The notes beneath the pieces were generated by a model, which was not told the origin of the DNA, searched no databases, and saw only the letters and a list, made by a program, of their open reading frames with translations. This document shows positions 10,701 to 22,229 of a stretch of DNA of 64,000 nt, piece by piece. This DNA is from Schistocephalus solidus (taxonomy: Eukaryota; Platyhelminthes; Cestoda; Diphyllobothriidea; Diphyllobothriidae). The stretch lies in NCBI GenBank assembly GCA_017591395.1, contig WEDG01000714.1, positions 1-64,000 of the forward strand, given 5' to 3'. Numbering within the stretch: position 1 is the first letter of the stretch; each line of letters starts with the position of its first letter. Made by a program: the position numbers and the translations under genes.

Positions 10701-13700
10701 CAGTGGATTGTGAGTGGGATAATCCGTTAAGTGTTTACTCCACAAGCGATTGACTAGAACAAAACATTGGGCAAGAAAACAACAGTGAGTATTTAATCTG
10801 CGCTATAAACAACATTTACATTCAAATTTAACATAAAATAGCAAACGTTAAAATAAAATATAAAATAAAATTTGCGTTAATCATCCTGGAACGACTAGAG
10901 ATTTGGTGGCAAGGGAAACTCCATGATTTGAAAATAATCACGATTTGACGGTTATAAGTAAATGCAAAAACATAGGCTCCTGGATAAACATGCTGCGCTT
11001 GAGACTTAACTGCGTAATTGGCGCTTCTATGGTATGCGTCTGTGCACTAATAAGTACAGAAATAATATATACTATACAAATTTACAATCAAAATTCTTGT
11101 TTGGACCAAGAAAGCATGGGAAACTTATAAAGTACAAAAAATACTCCAACTTCTCTACCGAGAGCAATGCAGGGAGAATTTCTCGGAGGCATTACATAAG
11201 TGTGGGAAAAGACGTTTGTTCACCTGACATTACATTAATTTTTATAACTTAAACGTTGTTTTCAATAATGCTTGAAAGAAGCATGATTCATAGAAACTCA
11301 ATTGACTAAACAATTGAATTGTTAGAATTCATAGTCATACTATCCCCCGTTAAAGAGGCCGTGCGCTTCCAGACGAAGGGCCTATTTATTGTCCCACGGG
11401 TGTCCAGAAATTGGTATGTCGGTTTGTCTCACATTTAGTGTACTGTGTTCCTGCATTTCCAAATTAAGCCCTCCTTAATGGTCTTCAGGACTCTTCTTTT
11501 ATTTCAAGTTATCTTCATCCTAACAGGGACGAATGTTACCATCAGGTTTATGATAATCTTCTGTAAAACGATCGAGTAAGCCCCATGGTAGTTTGGTCTT
11601 CTGGTGCGTTCTTAAACGAAACAAAAGTGTTTTTACCTTCTGTGTATTGCCATTATAAAAATATTTTTCCCACACGAGAAATGGAGGAAGATCAAAATCC
11701 GCAGGAATTGAGGACATTTGCTGCACAAAAGTATCCATTAAGACACTTGAACGTGGCTATTTATATTTATGTTTGGGGATAAAATGTTTTCTTTTTTTGT
11801 TTCAGATATCTAGTAAGTGTATCTTTCATCTGCGAAATGTTCAAATAAAAACGTGTAAATTTGCTTGTCTTCTGGTCGAATTTCTGTAGTAGTTACATTT
11901 GAAAAATTGTAAAGACTCCACACAACTGTCTTTACTTTAAACTGAGAACGATATTGCATTTCTTTAAGGTAATGCATATTCCCGCGGGTTGCAGGTTAAA
12001 GTTTTGAGGATAGATCACTGAAGTACGAAAAGCAAAAGCACAAGATAACAGATCAATTAGTGAACAGCTACAATTACAGAAATAACATGAAAGAAAATCC
12101 ACCTATTCTGACAGCGTTAGCTGCATGTAACGTAGCAAAATAAAGGCCCCGACTGCAGATGGTGACGAGCCACAGAAAATGTTTTGAAGGGTTGATATCT
12201 AAAAATTCCATTCAATTTTCCGTCAAAATACTGCATAAGCTAAGACGAGAGGAGGGGGTGACTGCAGGGAAAGTTTTTGAAGGTCAAAGATGGAGTTCAT
12301 GAACTTAGAATCAGACCCCTGCCTTTTAGTCTGCAATTTAAATATGACAGAAATAGTCTTTTTCTTATTCAGAGTGCTCCAGTTTATGAGCATCACTACA
12401 TTAAGATGCTTTCAGGACGTGAGGTATTGGAACCAGTAGTGCATGGATCTGGTACCAAAAAAGGTGATAGCAGACTTCTGGTCGCCTGGCCTGTGGATTG
12501 CATCATGGTTATCACAGCCAATCCTGTCTACATTAAGTCTTCTAAGCAGTAGAGGGAATATAATGCCAGATTATTCAATAATTTGGTATTACTTTTTTAG
12601 GTTTTTTTAAAGAAGCATACCTACCTACTACATTTAATATGTTAATCATTGACAGGTTTCACCACCCTCATGAAGATATCGGTCAAATCTTATCCTTGAA
12701 GTTATTGGGCATCCATTCTGACACACCTTACTTGCTCTGTGATGTAGACTTATGATTGAGCATCATTAAAGGGCTACTAAAACATCAATATAAGTTAACT
12801 TTCCTGAGAAGAAAAATATCATACAATGAAATTTTGGCAAACAGACTAAAGTTGTTTTTGCGCAACAAAGTAAAGCCCACGTAACTAGAGAAACAAGGAA
12901 TTTCATTCCAAAGCATATTTTAAAGACTTAGTTTTTGAGTTTAAGTAGTTACTAGCAATCAGCGGCTTATTTTCGCTTCCATCTGGCAACCGACAAAACA
13001 CAACTGCAGGATGAGAAAAAATGTGTCGTGTATTTCTTTGAAAGGGGCTGTACGGATTCTTCACTGACCCATTACTACTAAATATGGACGTAGTGACGTC
13101 CATCCGACGTAGCTGACTCCGACACTGGGACCACCTGTTTTCGAGGCTCAGATGGTGGACGAAAGCTGGAAGTGAGGGGGAGATCAAAACACCAGCGCAT
13201 GCCCCTAATATAGTCAATCTGGTGCGTCCGAGTCTAGAACAACACGAATCGGGTTGTTGACTGAAAGGCTGCCTAGTGATGGACTAAAAAATCTTCAACC
13301 ACAACCAGATAGCGCACTGCATGCTTTTGTTTTTTTTATTAACCACATTCGTACCCACCATCGCACATGTTCATACGAACGAAGAGGACAAAAACTAGCG
13401 GAAATCAAAAGTTGCATGTGGAAGCACAGAAAAATTTGACTTTTAAAAAAGAGACAAAGTAAAATGAATAAGAGAGTGTTCTTAAAAAATGAACACACTC
13501 AGAACTGCAACTGATTAAATAATACGTATAATATTATAAAAACTTAATACACTCTTTAACTGCATAATCTCAATAAAGTGCAACATTCAGTGTGTCACTT
13601 TGACTTACAACAAGAGATATGCTATCTCGTGACAGATTAACTGAAATTATGAAATGCCTTTCCAGTTCTAAAACACTACTTAAATGGGGACATTTGATTA

Positions 13701-14859
13701 AGTAAGAATTAATTAACATAATCCAAAATTATTTCAATCACGTCAGGAAACGCACTTATGAATGAGCTGATGTTGACCGCCTGAAAAACGATAATCTGTG
13801 GAATTGTTCTACTAATAAATTGAACTTGTTTATTGAAAATATGAACAAAAATATTCTTTTCCGTACTTTAAAAGTTATACTTTGCAAGGGGTTCTTTTCC
13901 GTTTTAACAAGTTTTTAATCATGAGAAATTTTAAACCGTTCAATACTCCTTTATGATACATCGAACCTATTTATGCTGCTAGTAAAGTAAACCACACGAT
14001 CTATTACTACCTCAAAATCTTAAGTTTTCTATGTGATGTCTTCTTAAAAACGTATAGAAATTTGTGATTTTTTTCCACACGAAAAAGATTTTGCTTGCAG
14101 TTTGGGAATCTTGAATGCACTTGGGACCAGAGGCCTGGTTCATGATCATTTGGGAATTAAAACTGTTATACTACGCTGAAAGATGTAATTTCTTATTGTA
14201 TAAACTTTAAATACAATTTAAATTCCGACCAAATATAAACGAGATAAGATATTTTGATCGGTTTTTTGTGTAAAATAATTTTAAATTTACTTACAGATCG
14301 AAACCCAATATGAAAATTCATATATCATAAAAAATAATATTTTACAGGCAGCCAGAAAAAGCTAGTTCCACTGTCAAAATCTTGTCGTCACTAAAATATG
14401 TTGCAATTATGTTGCACGATAGTTAATATTACAACTCAACTTAAGTAAAACCTGTGGTGAAGAGTCTGATAGTCACATTTATTTAATTTTCAACTGTGAT
14501 GCGGTTGTTAGTGCTTATCACAGACGGAGACGTTTCATCGAACAAAAGTCTCATGAGTGCAATAAATATCTAGCTTTCTCAGAAAAATATGCTTAACTGA
14601 TAAATAAATGTGAAAATCTACACGAAAATATTCATTCCTTCTTATAATATGGCATAAAGTCCTTTCTTTCTTTTCAAGAACTCAATAAATAAACACTTAA
14701 CAGTTTTACCTTATGAAAGGTATACATTACTAAGCGAAAAAACAGACGTTTAAAATATTTAAAAATACTCATTAGAAAAATTGAAGCTTCTGATTTTGTA
14801 TTATTTTCATTTTAAAATTAAAATATATCCTTATATATTTAGTTGAATTTATTTGCCCA

Positions 14860-14930
<71 letters not shown>

Positions 14931-15760
14931 CTGATAGCAAAGTGGTATCACAAATATGCCTTCTGCAGTCGACTTTTGCGTTAGATGGCAAATAAACACA
15001 ACGTCCTTCCCCCAACTCCAGGGATTCCTGTAGTACGTAAGGCCACGCATTTTCATAAAAGTCGTCGGCCTTTGTTCTCCTTACCGCCTGGGAGGCCGCT
15101 GCACCAAATGAAAATCTTCGGCGATAAAAAAATAGATATTCCCCAGCTTCCCGAGTGAGGCCTCTGCCGTCATATTCAAGATTTTTCGAACAACGACACT
15201 TAGGAGGGGTGTAGGAAGGTCAGAAAGGGTGAGTAGGGCCAATAGCGGCACGCCGTCCAATGCATTCCGAGGACATAGAAGGGGTGCACTGACAGCGAAA
15301 ACGAATGCATGGCGAGAACCCTACGGCTTAAACCATTATACTATCTCACATTGCAGAAAGCACACTTTAGGCACACACTACCTGAAGTATACCTGAAATT
15401 TTGTTATCAGGGATATAAGTGGAGGATATCCTCAGCTCCGGGAAATAGATATCTAATTCCTGCTAAAGACACTTGTCAGCTTATTAGCATCATCCTTACA
15501 AATTAAGTTAAATCATACGATTAGAGAAAAAAACTTACGATATAAAACCAAGGGGCGTTGATTTTTTCATTTAATTGAAAAACGTAGCTGGTAAACAATG
15601 CTGCTTCGATTAAGATAGAAGCTACGGCGACGAAAATCAAAAATCCAGGAAAGCTAAATGGCCCATAGATAGCAGAACATATCAGTGCTATGAGTGAGGT
15701 TATAACCTCAACGATCTTCAGAATCCCACAAACGGTCGTGACATACGCTACATTAGCCAT
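7517..15760 (-). CDS. MARVEL-domain four-helix membrane protein gene (plasmolipin/MAL/CMTM type), three coding exons
   Basis: Three minus-strand exons (15760-15539, 10668-10573, 7714-7517) join without frame change into 171 residues. The product has four hydrophobic segments at about residues 6-30, 38-62, 78-100 and 105-124, short loops, and a polar 47-residue cytoplasmic tail ending in EQSRMEP. That layout, the NAPW motif before helix 3 and the VDAYF motif in helix 4 match the MARVEL fold, whose members act in membrane apposition, vesicle trafficking and raft organisation. Donors are GTAAGT and GTAATG; acceptors are TTTCCCACTTTAG and TTTCCCACCTCCAG. Introns are 4870 and 2858 bp and contain repeats, including a ribozyme-bearing SINE on the opposite strand. 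Start context is GGAAAATGG. The exact subfamily cannot be told by eye. Confidence 0.88.
9571..9640 (+). repeat. tRNA-Arg(UCU)-like module of SINE, not a functional tRNA
   Basis: GCTCGTGGTGCAGTAGG and TAGTGCATTGAACTTCTAACC follow the D-arm and anticodon arm of arginine tRNA with anticodon TCT. An A-box-like string lies at 9576-9587 and a B-box-like AGTTCAAGCCT at 9620-9630. Acceptor and anticodon stems have mismatches, so it is a pol III promoter relic rather than a tRNA gene. The 35.8-kb relative lacks this module. Confidence 0.75.
9660..9704 (+). ncRNA. Hammerhead-like ribozyme with intact core (SINE family)
   Basis: Stem I GGCTGG/CCAGTC (one G-U) encloses CTGATGA at 9666-9672. Stem II GGCT-ATTA-ATCC has one mismatch, and the conserved GAAA is at 9687-9690. 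The segment TGCCCATT then leads to a predicted cleavage point just before 9699. All invariant core positions (CUGANGA and GAAA) are present. Weak points are an unpaired base on each side of stem II, a short imperfect stem III, and an AUU cleavage triplet, which is allowed but slower than GUC. Activity is not shown by sequence alone. Confidence 0.68.
10573..10668 (-). CDS. MARVEL gene exon 2 (TM3)
   Basis: A 96-bp exon coding 32 residues, 75-106, beginning DLMTSGVLGLLNF and ending FGAAA. It is phase 0 at both ends, between a pyrimidine-rich acceptor and donor GTAATG. The sequence is Ala/Phe/Gly-rich, as in the third MARVEL helix. Joined to exon 1 it gives WFYI-DLMTSG, the usual Trp-to-Asp spacing at the start of this helix in the family. 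Confidence 0.87.
10669..15538 (-). other. MARVEL gene intron 1 (4870 bp)
   Basis: Begins GTAAGT and ends TTTCCCACTTTAG on the minus strand. It contains an AT microsatellite (14861-14928) and several unrecognised short open frames (for example 12277-12552 plus strand, 91 codons) without conserved domains. No other gene is recognisable inside it. Confidence 0.8.
14861..14928. repeat. (AT)n microsatellite in MARVEL intron 1
   Basis: About 68 bases of pure AT dinucleotide. The open frame over it (14772-15056, minus) encodes only a low-complexity Ile-Tyr run. Confidence 0.97.
15539..15760 (-). CDS. MARVEL gene exon 1 (TM1-TM2, start codon)
   Basis: Encodes residues 1-74, from MANVAYVTTVCGILK to INAPWFYI, exactly 74 codons, ending at donor GTAAGT (minus strand, 15538-15533). 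It contains two long hydrophobic helices separated by a YGPFSFPG turn. The ATG at 15760-15758 is the first in frame and its AAAATGG context suits a eukaryotic start. Without the splice the frame would run only five codons further to a stop. Confidence 0.9.
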
Positions 15761-17149
15761 TTTCCGCTTCTTTTTGAATACACCACGATGTTTGCCAAGG
15801 TCAAACTTAGGTTATTAATTACACTTTATAACGCCAATGGTCTGTTCTGGTAAAAAACGGTAATATTATTCTGCAGCCAGAATATTTGGTTAAATATTTA
15901 GATTTTGGTCCAAATAAATGATGCGTAACTATTCAGTAACTATTGGCGTAAGCTGCAAGACTGAAGATTAAACTGTGATAAAAGATGAAAATAATAACAT
16001 TTTATTACCTCAAATATCTAAAAAAACCAAACAATGAGTTGAATGTTAAAGTAATGACAATCATGACAGTAATGCTCTATGTGACAAGTCAGGTTTACAA
16101 TAAATTTAAAATTGATGATTTGTAACGTAGGCAATTTTTGACGACCCGCTAGCGACATTTCCACGCGAATACAACGTCTATAAGAATTATATCAAAAATT
16201 ATAAAATGAAAGAGTTTTCAGAAAATGGAAATCCTTAATGAAGCTGTGAAAAAGCCTCCTAGCTTGAATGTTAGGTGAAATTTCACGGAAGCTTCATTTT
16301 CTTATAAGGCATTCAATAAAGGGACAAGAATCAGAAAGGTATTTTCATCCTGATGATAAGGCGCTTCTATGAGAGTACCTCAGCAGATTTTAAGGAAGAA
16401 TAACATGGGTACGCATGAAAAGATATGGTGTGGTAGACTTAAGGGTAGTCCGCCTTTTTGTGAGACCTCGGCATACCAGTAATATGAACGCAAATGCTGA
16501 TGACGAAGGGCGAAAAGTAACCGGTTTTAAAAGTATGCTTTAGGATGAACTAAATATTTTTAAGCGAGGTTTTAGATATGTTATTCGGTTCCTGTAAGAA
16601 CACAAGGCGTGTGCTTTGAAAATTGAAATTTCTTGTGATCATTGCTGATGGGCGTAATTATACTCGGAGTAAAAAATGTGAGTGTAAATTATTTGGAGAT
16701 GGTCTCCTTTATTGCACCTGGTTCTGTCTTAATGGTACAAATATTGCTGCTTAGAACGGATAAAGAAAAAAAAACTAACCAATTCTAAAGTAAAATGTTG
16801 ATACACTAATCTCGTTAATGCAAATAGACTACTTGGTGATCAACTATATACTGGCAGATTATTCTAAAGAAGGTATATCTAAAAGGAAACAGCAGCCGTG
16901 TGGACACACGATGACTAAATTTGCCCAATGCCTGTAAATATTTTATTTAATTATTTTTTATAATAAAATACTTTGCTAATTTATCTGCACATTTACTATG
17001 TCATGCGTGAGTGGATACATCACAGGATTGGCTTGAATGGATAAAAAACGGAAGCCATCTTAATTGTAAACAATTGGGTCGTTAATAGAACAATAATTAG
17101 GGGTTCATAATTAGTGGTCGATTATGATGGGGAAGGCTATGTGCCGAAC

Positions 17150-17345
17150 GCGTACGGCGTAAAGGAAAGGGGGCTGCTATTGCGAGAAAAAAGTGGGGCC
17201 CTGCTGCGCAAATTTTTCCAGTGAGGGGGCCAGAGGGGGCCACACCGTCGACTTTGCCCCACATGGCCCCGCCATTTGGCCTCACCTGGCCCCTTTATAG
17301 CCCCACCTGGCCCCCTGGGCTAGGCGGGGCTGGTGCTGGTAGGGA
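17150..17345. repeat. GC-rich block with repeated CCACCTGGCCCC-like motifs
   Basis: About 200 bases of strongly G+C-rich sequence stand out from AT-rich flanks. The motif CC-x-CCTGGCCCC and near matches recur (CCCCACATGGCCCC, CCTCACCTGGCCCC, CCCCACCTGGCCCC) at roughly 20-base spacing. It could be a degenerate minisatellite or an inserted fragment. No coding function is evident. Confidence 0.55.
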
Positions 17346-17710
17346 GGAGAGCGTGTTTTAAGACGGAAATATTGGACACGAATAACCAATAATAAAATCC
17401 GAAGTGTGTATGAACGATTATTCAACGTAAAACCTGAAATTTCGGTGATTATTTGAACTAATTTTAATGCGTTTTAAGTGAACAGTAGTCACCCTTAGTC
17501 GAAAAACCATATAAATCTGACGTTAGTAAGCTGGTATGTATTCCTGCAGACATTATTTGAATATGACGTCGATAAGAGTTTTCCATAAAATTTCTTTAGC
17601 GCTTTTCGATTCTAGAATACCTGGAGTTGTTCATAAAACCAAAAATAGACAGCCATTTTTGAAAGAGGATGAACAAACATTTGATAATCTTGTAAGTGAA
17701 GTTCATGAAA

Positions 17711-17850
17711 GTTAAATAAATAAATTGTATATTTAAGGCCCAGAGAGCCCCATCGTTACAAACTTAGAATTGCGGTATAAATAAATAAATTGTATATTTA
17801 AGGCCCAGAGAGCCTCGTCATTTCGAACTTAGTATCGCGGTATAAATAAA
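17711..17850 (+). repeat. Two-copy tandem repeat, 65-bp unit
   Basis: TTGTATATTTAAGGCCCAGA occurs at 17725 and again at 17790, each followed by a matching segment ending in GCGGTATAAATAAAT. Two nearly full units are present, with a few substitutions. No ribozyme core or coding capacity was seen. Confidence 0.9.
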
Positions 17851-18245
17851 TACAAAGTGGATTATTGCTGCACTATGTGAGCAGTCATATTAACAGCAGA
17901 AATGAATAACAAGGTAGGCATATCCGATTTAGAACGATTTGCCATTTTTAAAAAAAAATTCAACAATTTTTAACATATACGGTCAACTAAAAAAGAAGCA
18001 ATAAAAACATACGGTTAAATCGGGGGCAGAGTTCGGCGAGCCGCTAATTTGAAAAAAATTAGGAGAAAAAACTGCTTCACTAAAAAATTAATAGCTAGAT
18101 GCATTGTGATAGTATCGTGATGTTGTTGACAACGTATGAGGGTTCGGAACGCTCCATGTCGTGTGAGAGATAATATAGCAATCAGAGCTACTGTTTCTAA
18201 CCACCAGTGGAGGTGAGAGAGGAGGAACTCATCGTGGACACCAGG

Positions 18246-18437
18246 GTCAAAACGAAGAGGGGACAGTAGAGGTCATGAGATCATCATCGAGATGCGACCT
18301 TGCTGACTGCATAGTCCACCAATCAAAGAGGCATAACCATCAGAACCCGCCTTGATCACCAACTGAACCTGGAGACCATCGTCGGGGTTGCAGAATCGGA
18401 GAAAGGTATCAAGGTTGTCAAGAGTTGGCGATGCTAG
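18246..18437 (-). pseudogene. Possible coding fossil, unrecognised
   Basis: The minus strand reads SPTLDNLDTFLRFCNPDDG, then GSDGYASLIGGLCSQQGRIS, one stop, then PLLSPLRFDPGVHDEFLL in the same frame. The text has ordinary amino acid composition, and similarity of style continues after the stop, which suggests a decayed coding segment of about 60-70 residues. An acceptor-like TCCCCCCTTTTAAACTAG precedes it. The protein family is not recognised, and it could belong to a mobile element. Confidence 0.3.
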
Positions 18438-19494
18438 TTTAAAAGGGGGGACGAAAAAGTGAATGCAAAGATTGACTCTGCAGAGGATGATGGAAATACA
18501 ATAAGAGACCAATATTATATCAAGGGAGCTGCCTCAAATACCAGGAGGACCCTTTAAAAATTCAAAAGTTGCGAGTTTTGGAAGGAACTAGTGAACAAGA
18601 AAAGAAGCTTTAATAAGTATAATATCAGCACTGTTCAGCTTTGTACCAGATTCATTGGGGTGTGGCAAGACATCTTGATTATTGATGAACTTTAAGCCGA
18701 AGGGCTTGATACTGGAAAATTCAGGCATAGGGTTGCCTTAAAAATCTCTCTTGGATGTAGTCCTTCAGGTCAACACACAGGGAACCTCACTTTGAAGGGC
18801 GCCTTTTGAAAAGAGGAGTCCAAGGGACAGAATTGCATTCAAGGCATATGAATAATTTAGCATCCACAGAAACTCAACTTCTGTTGCTCAATGCGGATAA
18901 ATTATGATCGGATACACATACTCGAATTAATTGAGAGATCAATCTATCACGTTCACTGCTAGAATTTCGGATTTATGTGGCTAACACAGAAAGAGCGTTA
19001 GCCGAGAAACATGTGGGCTAAAAGAGTACTGCCAGAAATTTCAAGACGAATAAAAGACGAGCCACCAGGAAAAATGTCTCCGAAGAACACAAACGTAGTT
19101 TGCATTTTCTAACTGGTTATTTAAATAAACTCCTAATGTTAACCCAGGTAAATTTTCAATAGCATGCAGGAGAACTAAACGGTTACCCCGGGTAGATTGT
19201 GCAGATAAAATGCATCTGGAGGATGGTAAAATTTCACGTAAAATTAAAATGTGATACGTTTAGTATTCTGCGCTGTATATCCCACATTCTAGTCAGGTGT
19301 AGACTGTGACCAGTGGCCTGTTATAGGTTGTGTGGCAAAGAGGCACAAGCTATGTGAGGTGAGATGCGCGCTGCGACACATATTTACTTGTGTTTTCAAC
19401 CAGCATCTCTCAATGAGGGGGAAATGTGTCCCTGGGTTCCTTCTACACATGACTCCTCGGCTAAATTTAACATCTGAGCCCGATACTATCATAG

Positions 19495-19880
19495 TGCGCT
19501 TAGAGCCGAGACTTCGAAGGTTGATAATTGAAAATTACACTCAAGCCTGGCAGTCAGTCCAATGTGTGTACGTGAAAACTTGTACGCGTGGTCAATTCAC
19601 TGTGTTTTTATGTGGGATGGCAGACTGGCGGACTGAGGATCAGGCTGCAATGATTCTTTCTCAATGTGGCCTTTATGGCACTCCCCATCCCGTACGCAAG
19701 CCACTTGCACCTGACCCCGCTTCCGCTCTTCTTGACCTTGTCTTGACACTGTGCATGGACAGGTGAGGGAAGAGGGGATGTGGTGGCCGCAGCGCAAGTC
19801 TACGGCAAGTCACCATCCCTGAACATTTATGTTGTAGAGCACATGGTAGATCAAATCAAAGTCAACAGTCGAAACCTCGT
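19495..19880 (+). mobile_element. SINE-like element, diverged copy 2
   Basis: The family landmarks appear in order with substitutions: GTGCGCTTAGAGCCG, CAGTCAGTCCAATGTGTGT, GCAGACTGGCGGACTGAGGA, CTTCTTGACCTTGTCTTGAC, CAGCGCAAGTCTAC and AGTCACCATCCCTG. It carries an insertion (GTACGCGTGGTCAATTCAC region) and lacks a clean 3' end. The overlapping 144-codon frame at 19332-19766 is chance. Confidence 0.7.
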
Positions 19881-21709
19881 ATATATCCCGTTTCAAGTAT
19901 TAACGCGGAAAGTTAATCCCCTCGCGTTCTGCTGAATCATATTTCAATGGAATATAAAGAATCACGCCTCTCACACGGCAGCTAATTTGAATTCGATTAG
20001 GGCAGAAAACACTCAAGTAATGACTATTCAATAAGTATCATATATTTGCTGGGAAATTTGCATCACTATTATCAAAAACCGAAGAAACCTTTAAACTTTC
20101 TTATCATTTTCTTGATTTTCTTTTGCAGTACCTTCCAAATAGATCGGCTAGGGTTGAAAAAGACGAATTGGCTGCAGTTTCGCCTTCTGGATCATTCTCT
20201 TACTCAATGCCGTTCTTATAAGCATATCAAGTTTGAGTTGTTAATCAATCAGGTGATGAGATTTCTGTGAGTTAACTACGACCTCCAACGTCGCAGATTC
20301 CTATACCGACCTTAACACGATCTTACTATTTTAAAATATTATCGCCGGTCTGACCTTAAATTTTACACCATCATAAATCAGAGTGCAATTGATTTAAACT
20401 TACTTTGATAATGCATCGACACAATTAAATAAAAGTAGGAGAAATATACTGGTTCCGCGCGAGTAAGTTTGCCTGCGAATAGCTCAAGGATATCAGCTGG
20501 CACACAAGCAAAACAAACATTGAGCAGAAATTCTCATTTTTTATTCACCTTCCTTCCGCATACATGCCTAACATGCATTTGCACTGCAATCGGTATGTAA
20601 GATTCCCATTCGTTTATTAAGATAATCAGGCTAAATGACTGCTAAGAAGAAAATTTATTTAGGTGGACTAAAAAAACAGAAAATTGATTGATTCATAGTG
20701 TATAAGTTATCCTTCTTAATCGTTTTTACGACTGTTGAATTGGATTCAAATAAGTTTTCTCTCTAAATACTGTGAGGAAAAACGGAAGGGTAAGCATGCT
20801 CCGTTGACGCGTAGTCTGAGTAAAGACCTAAGCAACTTGTAGCATATATATGACTGCACTCCAGGCGGCGAAAATTTCTGATATTTTTTGGCAATTTCTA
20901 GAAGGATAAACAAACTGTTCGACGTCCAGCATTTATTTCTTTGAGGATGCTCTTGCCTCTAACGTAGTCCATAAAATCACGAGAAATGGACAAAGGCCAC
21001 TGACATAGGCACTAAAGTATGCATTGAATTTTATGCCTTAAGTAAGGTCTCCGATAATTTATTATAGCGACTTTCCTTATAAAGATTTTGCAAGAAGGAA
21101 TTTGCAGAAGAGTGCTTAAATGTATCGAATGTTTTCCTTCTTATAGAGTGAACAACGTTGTTCACAATTTTATCTCGTAATGGGTAAATATTGAAAACTG
21201 TGTCCCACAGTGAACTCTTTTTGGAACACCATTCCTCCCAATTTATTCCAGTGAATGTATTGGAAAAAGGATTTTAAAGCTGTCTTGTTTGCCGACGATA
21301 TAAAAGTACAACAGTAGGACATTACCGAAAAATACGAGGGAGATATGAATGGCCTTGTATAGCTTATAAGTCGTCATCAGTCAGCAGCTAGTATTCTAAT
21401 GCCGATACTACTGGCCACTGTGCAGCTGCTGTTAAGAAACCTCGCGAAGAGTGTATTCCGCAAGCGATTGGCGAACGTCCAGTCACCAATAAAATAGGAG
21501 CTGAGTTCAACTATTTTTTCGAATAAAAAGTTTGCAATCAAAGGTTGCAACCCAAGATTTCAGTTCAGTTCAGTGCATTTGAGGAAAATGGGCTTACGCC
21601 TTTAAATTCCCTATTCGCAATAAGAAGTAACGCAAAGAAGTTACAGTCAAGTGAATGCAGGCAGATTTACGAAGTACTCTGGCATTGTTAAGGTTAACTA
21701 GTCACATAG
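19881..21709. other. AT-rich stretch with no recognised gene
   Basis: Only short frames occur; none has a domain or credible splice partners. No repeat family of the window was recognised here. Confidence 0.4.
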
Positions 21710-22170
21710 TCTTAGTGTTGCTGCAACATATGCAGGTCAAGCCGATGTTTGAATGTATTCACAGACGGGGATATTACAACCGCCTCAGGTAGGTTATACC
21801 ACTGTTTCATGACACCATTGGGGAAAAAAATACTTCCTCATATCTTATCTTCCTTGGAGCACGTGTAGTTTAAATGGATAACCTCGGAGATGAGTCCTAT
21901 TTGCTAGTTGGATAAAAACCATAACACAGGAGGGTGCAATCCATGCAACGCAAAGTACGGAAGGTTTGTATAAAGTCTCCGCGCAACTTCCCATAACTAA
22001 GAGTATAGAGCTTTAGGTTATTAAGGCAGATCTCATATGGCAGTTCACCTTGACCTCTTAATAATTTTGTGGCTCGCCGCTGCACCCTTTCGAGCAGGTT
22101 GTAGTCCTGCTGTGTCAACGGTTGCCAGGCTTGGTTTGCATATTCAAGATGTCGCCTTACAAACAAACCA
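21710..22170 (-). mobile_element. CR1/Jockey-type LINE, 5'-truncated 3' end of RT ORF
   Basis: The minus strand reads HLEYANQAWQPLTQQDYNLL, then ERVQRRATKLLRGQ, LPYEICLNNLKLYTL, and, past a frame change, RKYFFPNGVMKQWYNLPEAV and SPSVNTFKHRLD. This is the standard C-terminal segment after the RT thumb in CR1-like LINEs, where the Arg-Arg-Ala-Thr-Lys motif is typical. Only the last fifth of the RT ORF remains, the usual result of incomplete target-primed reverse transcription. It lies head to head with the plus-strand LINE starting near 22230. Confidence 0.88.
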
Positions 22171-22229
22171 AAGCCTTTAGAAAAGCAGTCTTCATCGAAA
22201 ACTTAAAATGCCCGCCTGATAGCGTACAG

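Larger units (their letters stand above)
15761..19490. other. Upstream region of MARVEL gene; no further gene recognised
   Basis: The first few hundred bases upstream of the ATG should contain the 5' untranslated region and promoter, but no clear TATA box or other element is distinguishable in this AT-rich sequence. Farther out are a GC-rich block, a 65-bp tandem repeat and one possible coding fossil, described separately. Confidence 0.4.

Noticed and set aside
12277..12552. 91-codon plus-strand frame
   Set aside because: No recognisable motif, no splice partners, within an intron of the opposite strand.
19332..19766. 144-codon plus-strand frame
   Set aside because: Overlaps a diverged SINE-like copy whose landmarks explain the sequence; no protein similarity.
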